From assembly GCF_018417595.1 (NCBI RefSeq), contig NZ_CP070982.1:831501-895500 (forward strand): a stretch of DNA of 64,000 bases, given 5' to 3'. The notes beneath the pieces are model-generated. The model was not told where the DNA came from. It worked only from the letters and a program-made list of their open reading frames with translations, and did no database searches. This DNA comes from Pseudomonas entomophila (lineage in GTDB: Bacteria > Pseudomonadota > Gammaproteobacteria > Pseudomonadales > Pseudomonadaceae). Below are positions 10,432 through 20,325 of the stretch, piece after piece (the stretch's first letter is position 1; every line of letters starts with the position of its first letter). Position numbers and translations under genes: made by a program.

Positions 10432-12984
10432 ATGACGCAAGTCACGGTGAAAGAACTGGCCCAAGAGGTCGAGGCACCGGTAGAGCGCCTGCTGCAGCAG
10501 ATGCGTGAGGCAGGTCTGCCGCACACCGACGCCGGTCAGGTAGTGACCGACAATGAGAAGCAGACCCTGCTGACTCATTTGAAGAGCAGCCACAAGAGCA
10601 AGGCGGAAGAGCCGCGCAAGATCACCTTGCAGCGCAAGACCACCAGCACTCTGCGTGTCGCCGGTAGCAAAAGCATCAGCGTAGAAGTACGCAAGAAGAA
10701 AGTGTTCGTGCAGCGCAGCCCGGAAGAGATCCAGGCCGAGCAGAAGCGCGAGCAGGAAGAGCGCCGCGCCGCTGAGAACGCCGCGCGCGAGAAGGCTGAC
10801 GCCGACGCTCGCCAGCGTAACGAAGAACAGGCTCGTCGCCAGGCCGCGCAAGCGCCTGCCGCCGCCCCTGTGGCCAAGGCTGAGCCAGCTCCGGCTGTCG
10901 CCGCGCCTGCGGCTCCCGCAGTGCCTGACGCGCCGGTGTCCGAAGATGCCGCTGCCCGCGCCGCCGAGCGCAAGAAGGACGAAGCCCGTCGCAATGAAAG
11001 CCGCACCCGTGACGATGATCGTCGTGGCGGTGGTGTTGCCGGCGAGCGCCGTGGCGAAGCGCCGCGTGTGTCCATCAAGGTCAAGGTCAAGGAGAAGGAA
11101 AAAGCGCCGACTCCACGTGCCGCGCCACGTACCACCGACGAAGAGAGCGATGGTTTCCGTCGCGGTCGCGGTGGCAAGGGCAAGCCGAAGAAACGCAACC
11201 AGCACGGTTTCCAGAACCCGACCGGTCCAGTCATCCGTGACGTGACCATCGGCGAGACCATCACCGTTTCGGACCTGGCACAGCAGATGTCGGTCAAAGG
11301 CGCTGAAGTCGTCAAGTTCATGTTCAAGCTGGGTACCCCGGTCACCATCAACCAGGTGCTCGACCAGGAAACCGCTCAGCTGGTCGCCGAAGAGCTGGGC
11401 CACAAGGTCACCCTGGTCAGCGACACCGCCCTGGAAGACTCCCTGGCCGAATCGCTGAAGTTCGAAGGTGAGAGCGAGTCCCGCGCACCGGTCGTGACCG
11501 TCATGGGTCACGTCGACCACGGCAAGACCTCGCTGCTCGACTACATCCGTCGTGCCAAGGTTGCCGCTGGCGAGGCCGGTGGTATCACCCAGCACATCGG
11601 TGCCTACCACGTGGAAACCGACCGCGGCATGGTCACCTTCCTCGATACCCCTGGCCACGCAGCGTTCACTCAGATGCGTGCCCGTGGTGCCAAGGCGACC
11701 GACATCGTCATCCTGGTGGTGGCGGCGGACGACGGCGTGATGCCGCAGACCCGCGAAGCCGTCCAGCACGCGAAAGCCGCTGGCGTTCCGCTGGTTGTCG
11801 CGGTGAACAAGATCGACAAGCCGGGTGCCGACCTCGATCGCATCCGCAACGAGCTGGCCGTCGAAGGCGTGACCTCCGAGGACTGGGGTGGTGACACTCC
11901 GTTCGTCAAGGTCTCGGCGAAGATGGGTACCGGTGTCGACGAACTGCTCGAAGCCGTCCTGCTGCAGGCCGAGATCCTCGAACTCAAGGCCACCCCGACC
12001 GCACCTGGTCGTGGTGTCGTGGTCGAGTCGCGCCTGGACAAGGGCCGCGGCCCGGTGGCTACCATCCTGGTCCAGGACGGTACCCTGCGTCAGGGCGACA
12101 TGGTCCTGGTCGGTTCCAACTATGGCCGCGTGCGCGCCATGCTCGACGAGAACGGCAAGCCTGTGAAGGAAGCCGGCCCGTCGATCCCGGTCGAGATCCT
12201 CGGCCTGGACGGCACACCCGATGCGGGTGACGAGATGTCCGTGGTCGCCGACGAGAAGAAGGCGCGCGAAGTTGCCCTGTTCCGTCAAGGCAAGTACCGC
12301 GAGGTCAAGCTGGCCCGTGCTCACGCCGGCAAGCTGGAAAACATCTTCGAGACCATGGGTCAGGAAGAGAAGAAGACCCTCAACATCGTCCTCAAGACCG
12401 ATGTGCGTGGTTCGCTCGAGGCGCTGCAGGGTTCGCTCAGCAGCCTGGGCAACGACGAAGTTCAGGTGCGCGTGATCGGTGGCGGTGTCGGTGGTATCAC
12501 CGAAAGCGACGCCAACCTGGCACTGGCTTCGAACGCAGTTCTGTTCGGCTTCAACGTGCGTGCCGATGCCGGCGCGCGCAAGATCGTCGAGCAGGAAGGC
12601 CTGGACATGCGTTACTACAACGTGATCTACGACATCATCGAAGACGTCAAGAAAGCGTTGACCGGCATGCTCGGCAGCGATGTTCGCGAGAACATCCTGG
12701 GCGTCGCCGAAGTGCGTGACGTGTTCCGTTCGCCGAAGTTCGGCGCCATCGCCGGCTGTATGGTCATCGAGGGTACCGTGTATCGCAACCGTCCGATCCG
12801 CGTACTGCGCGAGGACGTGGTGATCTTCGAAGGCGAACTGGAATCGCTGCGTCGCTTCAAGGACGATGCCTCCGAAGTGCGTAACGGCATGGAGTGCGGT
12901 ATTGGCGTCAAGAGCTACAACGACGTCAAGGTCGGCGACAAGATCGAAGTCTTCGAGAAAGTCCAGGTGGCTCGTACCCTGTAA
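10432..12984 (+). CDS. infB: Translation initiation factor IF-2
   Basis: The protein has 850 residues. The N-terminal IF2 domain is followed by a long charged Ala/Glu/Arg linker (about residues 90-260). The G domain starts near 355 with P-loop GHVDHGKTS, switch DTPGHAAF and NKID, then domains II, III and C2, which binds the formyl-Met end of the initiator tRNA encoded upstream. An in-frame start near codon 160 (GTG) or the known internal starts of other species could give shorter forms, which I cannot confirm. GAGAG precedes the ATG. Confidence 0.97.
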   Translation: MTQVTVKELAQEVEAPVERLLQQMREAGLPHTDAGQVVTDNEKQTLLTHLKSSHKSKAEEPRKITLQRKTTSTLRVAGSKSISVEVRKKKVFVQRSPEEIQAEQKREQEERRAAENAAREKADADARQRNEEQARRQAAQAPAAAPVAKAEPAPAVAAPAAPAVPDAPVSEDAAARAAERKKDEARRNESRTRDDDRRGGGVAGERRGEAPRVSIKVKVKEKEKAPTPRAAPRTTDEESDGFRRGRGGKGKPKKRNQHGFQNPTGPVIRDVTIGETITVSDLAQQMSVKGAEVVKFMFKLGTPVTINQVLDQETAQLVAEELGHKVTLVSDTALEDSLAESLKFEGESESRAPVVTVMGHVDHGKTSLLDYIRRAKVAAGEAGGITQHIGAYHVETDRGMVTFLDTPGHAAFTQMRARGAKATDIVILVVAADDGVMPQTREAVQHAKAAGVPLVVAVNKIDKPGADLDRIRNELAVEGVTSEDWGGDTPFVKVSAKMGTGVDELLEAVLLQAEILELKATPTAPGRGVVVESRLDKGRGPVATILVQDGTLRQGDMVLVGSNYGRVRAMLDENGKPVKEAGPSIPVEILGLDGTPDAGDEMSVVADEKKAREVALFRQGKYREVKLARAHAGKLENIFETMGQEEKKTLNIVLKTDVRGSLEALQGSLSSLGNDEVQVRVIGGGVGGITESDANLALASNAVLFGFNVRADAGARKIVEQEGLDMRYYNVIYDIIEDVKKALTGMLGSDVRENILGVAEVRDVFRSPKFGAIAGCMVIEGTVYRNRPIRVLREDVVIFEGELESLRRFKDDASEVRNGMECGIGVKSYNDVKVGDKIEVFEKVQVARTL

Positions 12985-13041
12985 GGGGCGAGCATGGTGC
13001 AGGCCCCGTCGCAAGGCGGTTGGCGGCGCCTCACAAGGTAG

Positions 13042-13074
13042 CGCCCGGTCAGGCTTCAGCCTGACCGGGCGTTT
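13042..13074 (+). terminator. Long hairpin between infB and rbfA
   Basis: A perfect 13-bp stem (CGCCCGGTCAGGC paired with its complement, loop TTCA) is followed by only TTTG. The U-run is weak, so it is more likely an attenuator or RNA-processing/stability element inside the infB-rbfA transcript than a full terminator. Confidence 0.55.
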
Positions 13075-13100
13075 GCCGCTTTACGTTACAGGTAGCAAGA

Positions 13101-13499
13101 ATGGCAAAAGAATATAGCCGTACCCAACGCATCGGCGATCAGATGCAGCGCGAGCTGGCCGAACTGATCCGCCGTGAAGTCAAAGATCCGCGCGTCGGCC
13201 TGGTGACCATCACCGCCGTCGACGTCAGCCGTGACCTTGGCCACGCCAAGGTCTTCATCACGGTCATGGGCCAGGACGGCACCGATGCCGTGCCGCAGAC
13301 CCTCAAGGCCCTCACCAGCGCCGCGAGCTTCCTGCGCCTGCACCTGGGGCGCGTCATGCAACTGCGCAGCGTGCCGCAACTGCACTTCCACTTCGATGAA
13401 AGCGTCAGCCGTGGTGTCCATCTGTCGGCGCTGATCGAACGTGCGGTGGCCGAAGACCGTCTGCACCAGGATGCCGGCGAGCCGGACACCAAGGAGTAA
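13101..13499 (+). CDS. rbfA: 30S ribosome-binding factor RbfA
   Basis: The protein has 132 residues. It is a KH-like fold protein needed for 16S 5'-end maturation and cold adaptation. The family pattern is clear: [24 protein letters not shown] at the N-terminus, then [21 protein letters not shown] and the C-terminal [14 protein letters not shown]. The start is preceded by CAGGTAG. truB begins three bases after the stop, so the two are co-translated. Confidence 0.96.
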   Translation: MAKEYSRTQRIGDQMQRELAELIRREVKDPRVGLVTITAVDVSRDLGHAKVFITVMGQDGTDAVPQTLKALTSAASFLRLHLGRVMQLRSVPQLHFHFDESVSRGVHLSALIERAVAEDRLHQDAGEPDTKE

Positions 13500-13502
13500 G
13501 CG

Positions 13503-14420
13503 GTGGCCCAGGTCAAACGTATCCGCCGCAACGTCAGCGGCATCATCCTGCTCGACAAGCCGTTGGGGTTCACCTCCAACGCTGCCCTGCAGAAGGTTCG
13601 CTGGTTGCTCAATGCGGAAAAGGCCGGCCACACCGGCAGCCTCGATCCGCTGGCCACCGGCGTGCTGCCGTTGTGCTTTGGCGAGGCGACCAAGTTCTCC
13701 CAATACCTGCTCGATTCCGACAAGGGCTACGAGACGGTCATGCAGATGGGGCAGACCACCAGCACCGCGGACGCCGAGGGCGAAGTCCTGCAGACCCGCG
13801 AAGTGACCGTTGGTCGCGCCGATATCGAGGCTGTGATCCCGCGTTTCCGGGGTGACATCCTGCAGGTACCGCCGATGTACTCGGCCCTCAAGCGTGATGG
13901 CCAGCCGCTGTACAAGCTGGCGCGTGCAGGAGAGGTAGTGGAGCGCGAGGCGCGTTCTGTTACTATTGGCCGCTTGGAGTTGCTCGAGTGCGAAGGCACC
14001 CGTGCGCGGCTGTCGGTTGGATGCAGCAAAGGCACCTATATCCGCACCCTGGTCGAGGATATCGGTGAGGCGCTGGGCTGCGGAGCCTACGTCGCCGAAC
14101 TGCGCCGCACCCAGGCCGGCCCTTTCGCGCTGGCACAGACCGTGACGCTCGAGGAACTCGAACAGGCCCACGCAGAGGGTGGCAATGAAGCGCTCGATCG
14201 CTTCCTGATGCCGTCCGACAGCGGGCTGCAGGACTGGCCACTGGTGCTGTTGTCCGAACACAGCGCGTTCTACTGGCTGCACGGCCAGGCGGTACGCGCG
14301 CCGGACGCACCGCAGTTTGGCATGGTCCGCGTACAGGATCACAATGGTCGCTTCATCGGTATCGGTGAAGTGAGCGAAGACGGGCGCATTGCGCCGCGTC
14401 GGCTGATTCGGTCGGAATGA
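13503..14420 (+). CDS. truB: tRNA pseudouridine-55 synthase TruB
   Basis: The protein has 305 residues starting at GTG directly after the rbfA stop. It converts U55 of the T-loop to pseudouridine. The catalytic Asp is in [19 protein letters not shown] near residue 46. Further family segments are [11 protein letters not shown], the [19 protein letters not shown] loop and a C-terminal PUA-like domain ([14 protein letters not shown] to the end). It is followed by rpsO, matching the truB-rpsO-pnp order of E. coli. Confidence 0.96.
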
Positions 14421-14568
14421 CCGAAACCGTGGGGCGAGGCTTCGGCCGGAGCCCGCGGTATCAAGGGTGGCTGTTAGTAGGCGCGGTCACACCTTCTTTA
14501 TCAATACAGGGATTTGTCCCTGGCCTATTGGACCCCGCTTGCGGGATCCGTTTATCAGGAGAAGCCAC

Positions 14569-14838
14569 ATGGCCCTCAGCGTTGAAGAAAAAGCTCAGAT
14601 CGTTGCCGAATACCAGCAAGCCGCCGGCGATACCGGTAGCCCGGAAGTGCAGGTTGCTCTGCTGACCGCCAACATCAACAAGCTGCAAGGCCACTTCAAG
14701 GCCAACGAAAAAGACCACCACTCCCGTCGTGGTCTGATCCGTATGGTCAACCAGCGTCGTAAGCTGCTGGACTACCTGAAGGGCAAGGACACCACTCGTT
14801 ACAGCGCCCTGATCGGTCGCCTGGGCCTGCGTCGCTAA
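14569..14838 (+). CDS. rpsO: 30S ribosomal protein S15
   Basis: The protein has 89 residues ([16 protein letters not shown]), the standard length. It binds the 16S central domain; the RNA-contacting motif [15 protein letters not shown] is intact. AGGAG lies eight bases before the ATG. The 148 bases upstream include a small hairpin (GGACCCCGCTTGCGGGATCC, 14530-14549). In E. coli S15 represses its own translation through a pseudoknot; I cannot establish that structure here by eye. Confidence 0.97.
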   Translation: MALSVEEKAQIVAEYQQAAGDTGSPEVQVALLTANINKLQGHFKANEKDHHSRRGLIRMVNQRRKLLDYLKGKDTTRYSALIGRLGLRR

Positions 14839-15086
14839 TAGCGGCCTGGCCAGTGGTGTTGCATGGTGTGTCGCATTCTTCGGCAACGCTGCCTGTCAGC
14901 GTTGTCGTTGGGCACACTACGCGATCTGCGAGGTTGGCAGCCTGGTTCGCCGTGCGGTTTTTCCGCCCGGCACCCGGCTCCCAGCCTCGTGTTGTATCTG
15001 GACGGTCAATGGGGCCGATTCCCCGTTCTGCCCAAGAATTCGCAAGAACCAGTTCCCCCAAGAGCCACTGAAAAAGGTAGGAAACC

Positions 15087-17192
15087 GTGAACCCGGTAAT
15101 CAAGACATTCCAGTTCGGTCAATCGACCGTTACGCTCGAAACGGGCCGCATTGCCCGTCAGGCCACCGGCGCTGTGCTGGTCACCGTCGACAACGACGTC
15201 ACCGTGCTGGTGACCGTGGTTGGCGCCAAGCAAGCCGACCCGGGCAAGGGCTTCTTCCCGCTGTCCGTGCACTACCAGGAAAAGACCTACGCCGCCGGCA
15301 AGATCCCAGGTGGTTTCTTCAAGCGTGAAGGCCGCCCTTCTGAGAAAGAAACCCTGACCTCGCGCCTGATCGACCGTCCGATCCGCCCGCTGTTCCCAGA
15401 AGGCTTCATGAATGAAGTCCAGGTCGTCTGCACCGTGGTTTCGACCAGCAAGAAGACCGACCCGGACATCGCTGCGATGATCGGTACCTCGGCTGCCCTG
15501 GCCATCTCGGGCATCCCGTTCGAAGGCCCGATCGGCGCCGCCCGCGTTGCCTTCCACGAAAGCACCGGCTACCTGCTGAACCCGACCTACGAGCAACTGG
15601 CTGCCTCCAGCCTGGACATGGTCGTTGCCGGTACCGAGTCCGCCGTGCTGATGGTTGAATCGGAAGCCCAAGAGCTGACCGAAGACCAGATGCTGGGCGC
15701 CGTGCTGTTCGCCCACGACGAATTCCAGGCCGTGATCAAAGCGGTCAAAGAGCTGGCCGCCGAAGCTGCCAAGCCGACCTGGGACTGGAAACCGGCCGAC
15801 AAGAACACCGAACTGTTCAACGCCATCCGCGCCGAATTCGGCGAGGCTGTTTCCCAGGGCTACACCATCACCGTCAAGGCCGACCGCTACGCGCGCCTGG
15901 GCGAGCTGCGCGACCAGGCGGTCGCCAAGTTCTCCGGTGAAGAAGGCCAGCCTTCGGCTGGTGAAGTCAAAGACATCTTCGGCGAGATCGAATACCGCAC
16001 CGTTCGCGAAAACATCGTCAACGGCAAGCCCCGTATCGACGGCCGCGACACCAAGACCGTGCGTCCGCTGAACATCGAAGTCGGCGTTCTGCCGAAGACC
16101 CACGGTTCGGCCCTGTTCACCCGTGGCGAGACTCAAGCCCTGGTCGTCGCGACCCTGGGTACTGCCCGTGACGCCCAGCTGCTGGACACCCTCGAAGGCG
16201 AGAAGAAAGACCCCTTCATGCTGCACTACAACTTCCCGCCGTTCTCGGTGGGCGAGTGTGGCCGCATGGGTGGTGCCGGCCGTCGCGAAATCGGCCACGG
16301 CCGTCTGGCCCGTCGCTCGGTCCAGGCCATGCTGCCGGCCGCCGACGTGTTCCCGTACACCATCCGCGTGGTATCGGAAATCACCGAATCCAACGGTTCC
16401 AGCTCCATGGCTTCGGTCTGTGGTGCCTCGCTGGCCCTGATGGACGCCGGTGTCCCGATGAAGGCACCGGTTGCCGGTATCGCCATGGGCCTGGTCAAGG
16501 AAGGCGAGAAGTTCGCGGTCCTGACCGACATCCTGGGTGACGAAGACCACCTGGGCGACATGGACTTCAAGGTAGCCGGTACCGCCAAGGGCGTCACCGC
16601 GCTGCAGATGGACATCAAGATCAACGGCATCACCGAAGAGATCATGGAAATCGCCCTGGGCCAGGCCCTGGAAGCGCGCCTGAACATCCTCGGCCAGATG
16701 AACCAGATCATCGGAGAGTCGCGTACCGAGCTGTCGGCCAACGCGCCGACCATGATCGCGATGAAGATCGACACCGACAAGATCCGTGACGTCATCGGTA
16801 AAGGCGGCGCCACCATCCGCGCCATCTGCGAAGAAACCAAGGCCTCGATCGACATCGAAGACGACGGTTCGATCAAGATCTTCGGCGAGACCAAGGAAGC
16901 CGCGGACGCTGCCAAGCAACGCATCCTGGGCATCACTGCCGAGGCCGAGATCGGCAAGATCTACGTCGGCAAGGTCGAGCGTATCGTCGACTTCGGCGCC
17001 TTCGTCAACATCCTGCCGGGCAAGGACGGCCTGGTGCACATCTCCATGCTGAGCGATGCTCGCGTCGAGAAGGTCACCGACGTGCTGAAGGAAGGTCAGG
17101 AAGTCGAAGTACTGGTACTGGACGTGGACAACCGCGGCCGTATCAAGCTGTCGATCAAGGACGTTGCCGCTGCCAAGGCATCGGGCGTCTGA
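15087..17192 (+). CDS. pnp: Polyribonucleotide nucleotidyltransferase (PNPase)
   Basis: The protein has 701 residues. It is a phosphorolytic 3'-5' exoribonuclease and degradosome partner. Two RNase PH domains (about 1-210 and 310-540) flank an all-helical linker, followed by KH ([20 protein letters not shown], about 555) and S1 ([20 protein letters not shown], about 622) domains. The start is GTG with AGG upstream; ATG is absent nearby. The 248-base leader after rpsO can fold into GC hairpins, where RNase III starts autoregulation in E. coli. A terminator follows. Confidence 0.97.
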   Translation: MNPVIKTFQFGQSTVTLETGRIARQATGAVLVTVDNDVTVLVTVVGAKQADPGKGFFPLSVHYQEKTYAAGKIPGGFFKREGRPSEKETLTSRLIDRPIRPLFPEGFMNEVQVVCTVVSTSKKTDPDIAAMIGTSAALAISGIPFEGPIGAARVAFHESTGYLLNPTYEQLAASSLDMVVAGTESAVLMVESEAQELTEDQMLGAVLFAHDEFQAVIKAVKELAAEAAKPTWDWKPADKNTELFNAIRAEFGEAVSQGYTITVKADRYARLGELRDQAVAKFSGEEGQPSAGEVKDIFGEIEYRTVRENIVNGKPRIDGRDTKTVRPLNIEVGVLPKTHGSALFTRGETQALVVATLGTARDAQLLDTLEGEKKDPFMLHYNFPPFSVGECGRMGGAGRREIGHGRLARRSVQAMLPAADVFPYTIRVVSEITESNGSSSMASVCGASLALMDAGVPMKAPVAGIAMGLVKEGEKFAVLTDILGDEDHLGDMDFKVAGTAKGVTALQMDIKINGITEEIMEIALGQALEARLNILGQMNQIIGESRTELSANAPTMIAMKIDTDKIRDVIGKGGATIRAICEETKASIDIEDDGSIKIFGETKEAADAAKQRILGITAEAEIGKIYVGKVERIVDFGAFVNILPGKDGLVHISMLSDARVEKVTDVLKEGQEVEVLVLDVDNRGRIKLSIKDVAAAKASGV

Positions 17193-17213
17193 GCGTCTGA
17201 CGCGTAACAGGAA

Positions 17214-17236
17214 AGGGCCCTTCGGGGCCCTTTTTT
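17214..17236 (+). terminator. Rho-independent terminator of pnp
   Basis: A stem AGGGCCC/GGGCCC with loop TTCG is followed by TTTTTT, 22 bases after the pnp stop. Confidence 0.88.
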
Positions 17237-17278
17237 GTTGCCTGGATGAGCCCCATGGGATTGATCTGATACGACCTG

Positions 17279-17365
17279 TGTAGGAGCGGCTTTAGCCGCG
17301 ATCACCCGCGAAGCGGGTGCCCAGAGACCGCGACGTCTGTATCGCGGCTGAAGCCGCTCCTACAG
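17279..17365. repeat. REP/BIME inverted pair
   Basis: Outer arms TGTAGGAGCGGCTTTAGCCG and CGGCTGAAGCCGCTCCTACA flank a central ATCACCCGC/GCGGGTG hairpin. The same composite occurs at 60621-60703. It sits in a 386-base gene-free stretch (17193-17578) that otherwise holds the pnp terminator and the sigma-54-type promoter of the BON gene. Confidence 0.88.
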
Positions 17366-17498
17366 GGTTCCGAAACCTGCCGGTGAACATGCATCTTGCA
17401 CATCGGTTTTTCCGCGGTATTGCAGATTGCACGATCATGCATGACTGGGTCTGATGCTAACTTATTGAATTTTAAGGAATTATAAGTAATCCAAAAGC

Positions 17499-17514
17499 TG
17501 GCACAGCGCGTGCA
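17499..17514 (+). promoter_or_regulatory. Sigma-54 (RpoN)-type -24/-12 promoter
   Basis: The sequence TGGCACAGCGCGTGCA fits the TGGCAC-N5-TTGC consensus with correct GG-to-GC spacing; only the base before TGC deviates strongly (GTGC for TTGC). It would start transcription near 17526, some 53 bases before the BON gene ATG. An AT-rich tract (17451-17490) lies just upstream, as is common for activator or IHF sites. Confidence 0.6.
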
Positions 17515-17578
17515 ACTACCTTCATACCTGTCGCCAGGCTTCACGGCGCAGACCTTTCGAAAAACAGGAGTGACTCAC

Positions 17579-17929
17579 ATGAAGAAGTTCGCCATTGCTG
17601 CCGCTACTGCTACCGCTCTGACCCTGACCCTGGCTAATGCGGCGTTCGCCCAGCAGTCCACCCAGGCCCCGATGACGCTGGCGGCCGGTGAGGTGACCAA
17701 AGCCAAGGAAGCTACCTCCGATACCTGGATCACTACCAAGGTGAAGGCTGACCTGATGACCGAGAAAGGCATTCCAGGCAGCGACATCAAGGTTGAAACC
17801 AACAAAGGCGTGGTGTCGCTGTCGTCGACCACCGCAGTGACCGATTCGCAGAAGGAGATGGCGGTTGCCATCGCCAAGAAAATCAAAGGCGTGAAGGCCG
17901 TTGCAGCTGATGGCCTGAAAGCCGAGTAA
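17579..17929 (+). CDS. Periplasmic BON-domain protein
   Basis: The protein has 116 residues with a clear Sec signal peptide (MKKFAIAAATATALTLTLANAAFA, cleavage after AFA). The mature part is one BON domain: DTWITTKVKADLMTEKGIPGSDIKVETNKGVVSLSSTTAVTDSQKEMAVAIAKKIKGVKAV. BON proteins such as OsmY bind envelopes or phospholipids and often respond to osmotic or stationary-phase stress. GGAG precedes the ATG. A sigma-54-type promoter lies 65 bases upstream, suggesting control by nitrogen, flagellar or stress enhancer proteins rather than RpoS alone. It is a single-gene unit closed by a bidirectional terminator. Confidence 0.92.
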   Translation: MKKFAIAAATATALTLTLANAAFAQQSTQAPMTLAAGEVTKAKEATSDTWITTKVKADLMTEKGIPGSDIKVETNKGVVSLSSTTAVTDSQKEMAVAIAKKIKGVKAVAADGLKAE

Positions 17930-17971
17930 GGGATGTCCCGTCGGCCAAAGGGACTTGGCCACCTTTCAAGC

Positions 17972-17999
17972 AAAAGCCCCGGCGTGCGCCGGGGCTTTT
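17972..17999. terminator. Bidirectional terminator
   Basis: A symmetrical stem AAAAGCCCCGGC/GCCGGGGCTTTT with a four-base loop lies between the BON gene and the convergent permease gene, with T-runs on both strands. Confidence 0.9.
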
Positions 18000-18013
18000 C
18001 ATTGCTCGCCTGT

Positions 18014-19531
18014 TCAGTGCTCGGTGGCCGTTTCCCGTCGCCGGACCGGCTCGCCTTCGCTGTTCACTTCCATTACCGGGACTTCGTTGCCTTCGGCGTC
18101 GAACAGCTTGCCATCCTTGAAGTAGTCGCCATCGCGCAGCGCGGAGATATCCGCGTAGTTGATGGTACGTTCGTAGGCGGCGGCGAACACCGACTGCTGA
18201 TCGGAGTTACCGGTGGTGAAGTGGTTGAAGATCAAGTTCAGCAGGATCGCCATGATCGCTGCCGAGCTGATACCCGAGTGGAAGATGGTTTCGAACCAGT
18301 TCGGGAAGTTGTGGTAGAAGGTCGGCGCCGCGATCGGGATCATGCCGAAGCCCAGCGAGGCGGCAACGATGATCAGGTTGACGTTGTTCTTGTAGCTGAC
18401 CTTGGACAGGGTGCGGATGCCGCTGGCGGCCACGGTACCGAACAGCACGATGCCGGCGCCGCCCAGCACTGGGGTCGGTACCGCGGCGATGACCCGGCCC
18501 ATGACCGGTAGCAGGCCCAGCACTACCAGGATCACGCCACCGGTGGCCACCACATAGCGGCTCTTCACGCCGGTCACGGCCACCAGGCCGACGTTCTGGG
18601 CGAAGGCGCTCTGGGTGAACGAGCCGAAGATCGGCGCCAGGATGCTCGATGCCATGTCGGCACGCAGGCCATTGCCCAGGCGCTTGGAGTCGACCTTGGT
18701 GTCGATGATCTCACCGACCGCGAGGATGTCCGCCGAGGTTTCCACCAGGGTCACCATGATCACGATGCACATCGACAGGATGGCGGCGATGTGGAAGGTC
18801 GGCATACCAAAATGGAACGGGCTGGGGAAGGCGAACATCGGGCCTTCGCTGACCTTGCTGAAGTCGGTCATGCCCAGTGCCCAGGCGATCAGGGTACCGA
18901 CCACCATCGCCAGCAGGATCGACAGCCGCGAGATGGTCGCGTTACCCAACTTGCTCAGCAGCAGGACGATGCCGAAGGTCAGTGCGGCCAGGCCGATGTT
19001 GGCCACGCTGCCGAACTCGGGCGAGGCGCTGTTGCCGCCCATCACCCAGCGTGCGGCCACGGGCATGAGGGTCAGGCCGATGGTGGTGATGACGATGCCG
19101 GTCACCAGGGGCGGGAAGAACTTGGTGATGCGCGAGAACACCGGGGTGATCAGGAAGCCGATCAGCGACGCCGCCATGACTGCGCCCAGCACGCCCTGCA
19201 GACCACCGCCGCCCTCACTGCTGATGATGGCGCCCATGGTTGCCACACCGGCGAATGACACCCCTTGCACCAGCGGCAGCTGGCAGCCGAAGAACGGCAG
19301 GCCAAGGGTTTGCAGCAGTGTCGCCAGGCCGCCAGCGAACAGCGAGGCGGCGATCAGCAGGCCGATCTCCGCAGGGCCCAGGCCGGCAGCCTGGCCCAGG
19401 ATCAGCGGGACGGCGACGATCCCTCCGTACATGGTCAGGACATGTTGCAGCCCGTAGGCCAGGTTGGCGCCTAGGCCGAGGTTTTCGTCCTCGGGGCGCG
19501 GGGCGGGAGACGTGCTGGGGGACGTGGTCAT
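18014..19531 (-). CDS. NCS2-family nucleobase (xanthine/uracil-type) permease
   Basis: The protein has 505 residues with 12-14 membrane segments. It has NCS2 features: GLQHVLTMYGGIVAVPLILG near residue 24, QLPLVQGVSFAG in segment 3, the substrate-site Glu region ETSADILAVGEI and TQSAFAQNVGLVAVTGVKSR. These match xanthine/uric acid:H+ symporters (XanQ, UacT, PbuX) more than uracil carriers, but I cannot fix the substrate. It starts at MTTSPSTSPAP with GGAG upstream on the minus strand. About 60 residues of polar C-terminal tail extend past the last helix. Two operator-like palindromes lie upstream. Confidence 0.9.
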   Translation of the reverse strand: MTTSPSTSPAPRPEDENLGLGANLAYGLQHVLTMYGGIVAVPLILGQAAGLGPAEIGLLIAASLFAGGLATLLQTLGLPFFGCQLPLVQGVSFAGVATMGAIISSEGGGGLQGVLGAVMAASLIGFLITPVFSRITKFFPPLVTGIVITTIGLTLMPVAARWVMGGNSASPEFGSVANIGLAALTFGIVLLLSKLGNATISRLSILLAMVVGTLIAWALGMTDFSKVSEGPMFAFPSPFHFGMPTFHIAAILSMCIVIMVTLVETSADILAVGEIIDTKVDSKRLGNGLRADMASSILAPIFGSFTQSAFAQNVGLVAVTGVKSRYVVATGGVILVVLGLLPVMGRVIAAVPTPVLGGAGIVLFGTVAASGIRTLSKVSYKNNVNLIIVAASLGFGMIPIAAPTFYHNFPNWFETIFHSGISSAAIMAILLNLIFNHFTTGNSDQQSVFAAAYERTINYADISALRDGDYFKDGKLFDAEGNEVPVMEVNSEGEPVRRRETATEH

Positions 19532-19565
19532 TGGAGCAGGCTCTCTGTTTATTGTTGTGCCGCTA

Positions 19566-19610
19566 CTGTAGACAAGTCTGACAAAACATTGCCACATAAA
19601 TTGTATACAA
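19566..19610. promoter_or_regulatory. Paired palindromic operator upstream of the NCS2 permease
   Basis: A perfect palindrome TTGTATACAA (19601-19610) and a near copy CTGTAGACAA (19566-19575) have centres 35 bases apart, 35-80 bases upstream of the permease start. TTGTATACAA-like half-sites are typical of GntR/FadR-type regulators. No such regulator gene is adjacent, so a purine-responsive factor elsewhere is an inference. Confidence 0.5.
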
Positions 19611-19792
19611 AGTTTTGATCGTAGCGTCGGCAAAGGTGCTTCCAGGGTGCGCATAGCCTGGATGCACGTTGCGTTCCAACATGCACGGAGCTGTTCTAGA
19701 GGGGTGTGTACAAACGTGTGCGGCGGGGGAGAGAAGCTGTCTGGCTGGACAGGAAAGCTGTCACAGCCAGATTGTTAGCAGGCTAAGAGATT

Positions 19793-20158
19793 TCAATCTT
19801 CGATGAGTTCGCGCAGCTCACGCATCATTTCAGGGCGGTCTGCCAGATTCAGTTCCACAAGACGGTGCAGGTGAGTGGCCGAGTTGATATCGATCTTGAG
19901 GCAAATGAAGCCAAGCTTGGTCGCTTCTTCGTGGCGCAGCTCGATCAGCATTTCCAGCGTGACATCGGGCGCGAGATGGATGATGGCTTCGAAATCCTGG
20001 GAGAGGTCCGGCTCCCAGAGTTCGGGGCGCTCTATGAGCAACCCCTTGAGCGACAAGTCGAGGAGCTTCGCTTGCCAATGGCGTTCGCCTTGGCGCAACT
20101 CGGTGGGGGCATCGAAGGCGATGCGCTGGAAACGGCGGCGTTCGTCGTGATCGCTCAT
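19793..20158 (-). CDS. mapZ: PilZ-domain c-di-GMP receptor (PA4608/MapZ-like)
   Basis: The protein has 121 residues forming a single PilZ domain. The c-di-GMP-binding signature is complete: the RRRFxR motif (DERRRFQRIAFDAP) at residues 5-18 and DxSxxG (LLDLSLKG) near 32-39. The overall sequence, including the C-terminal HLHRLVELNLAD helix, resembles P. aeruginosa PA4608 (MapZ), which binds the chemotaxis methyltransferase CheR1 in a c-di-GMP-dependent way. That function is inferred. It lies divergently next to cstA and in the same neighbourhood as morA, as I recall for PAO1 PA4601-PA4608. Confidence 0.88.
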   Translation of the reverse strand: MSDHDERRRFQRIAFDAPTELRQGERHWQAKLLDLSLKGLLIERPELWEPDLSQDFEAIIHLAPDVTLEMLIELRHEEATKLGFICLKIDINSATHLHRLVELNLADRPEMMRELRELIED

Positions 20159-20325
20159 GGGAAAGGCCCTCGGGGGTTCAACCTGACTATAGTTAATTCT
20201 GACGCTGTATCAGGTACCGCAATCTGGCCGCAGAGGCTCTAGACCAAAGCAAGTGTGGCAATGCGCATTGACTCGCCCTAGACTCGATGGGCGGTCTTTT
20301 CCAATCCACCAGCTGGAAGTAAACC

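Noticed and set aside
10405..13014. Long open frame antisense to infB
   Set aside because: Same GC-bias effect; infB is fully conserved and the antisense product matches nothing known.
20258..20280. Sigma-54-like sequence (TGGCAATGCGCATTGA) before cstA
   Set aside because: The -12 element lacks the required GC at the proper spacing.
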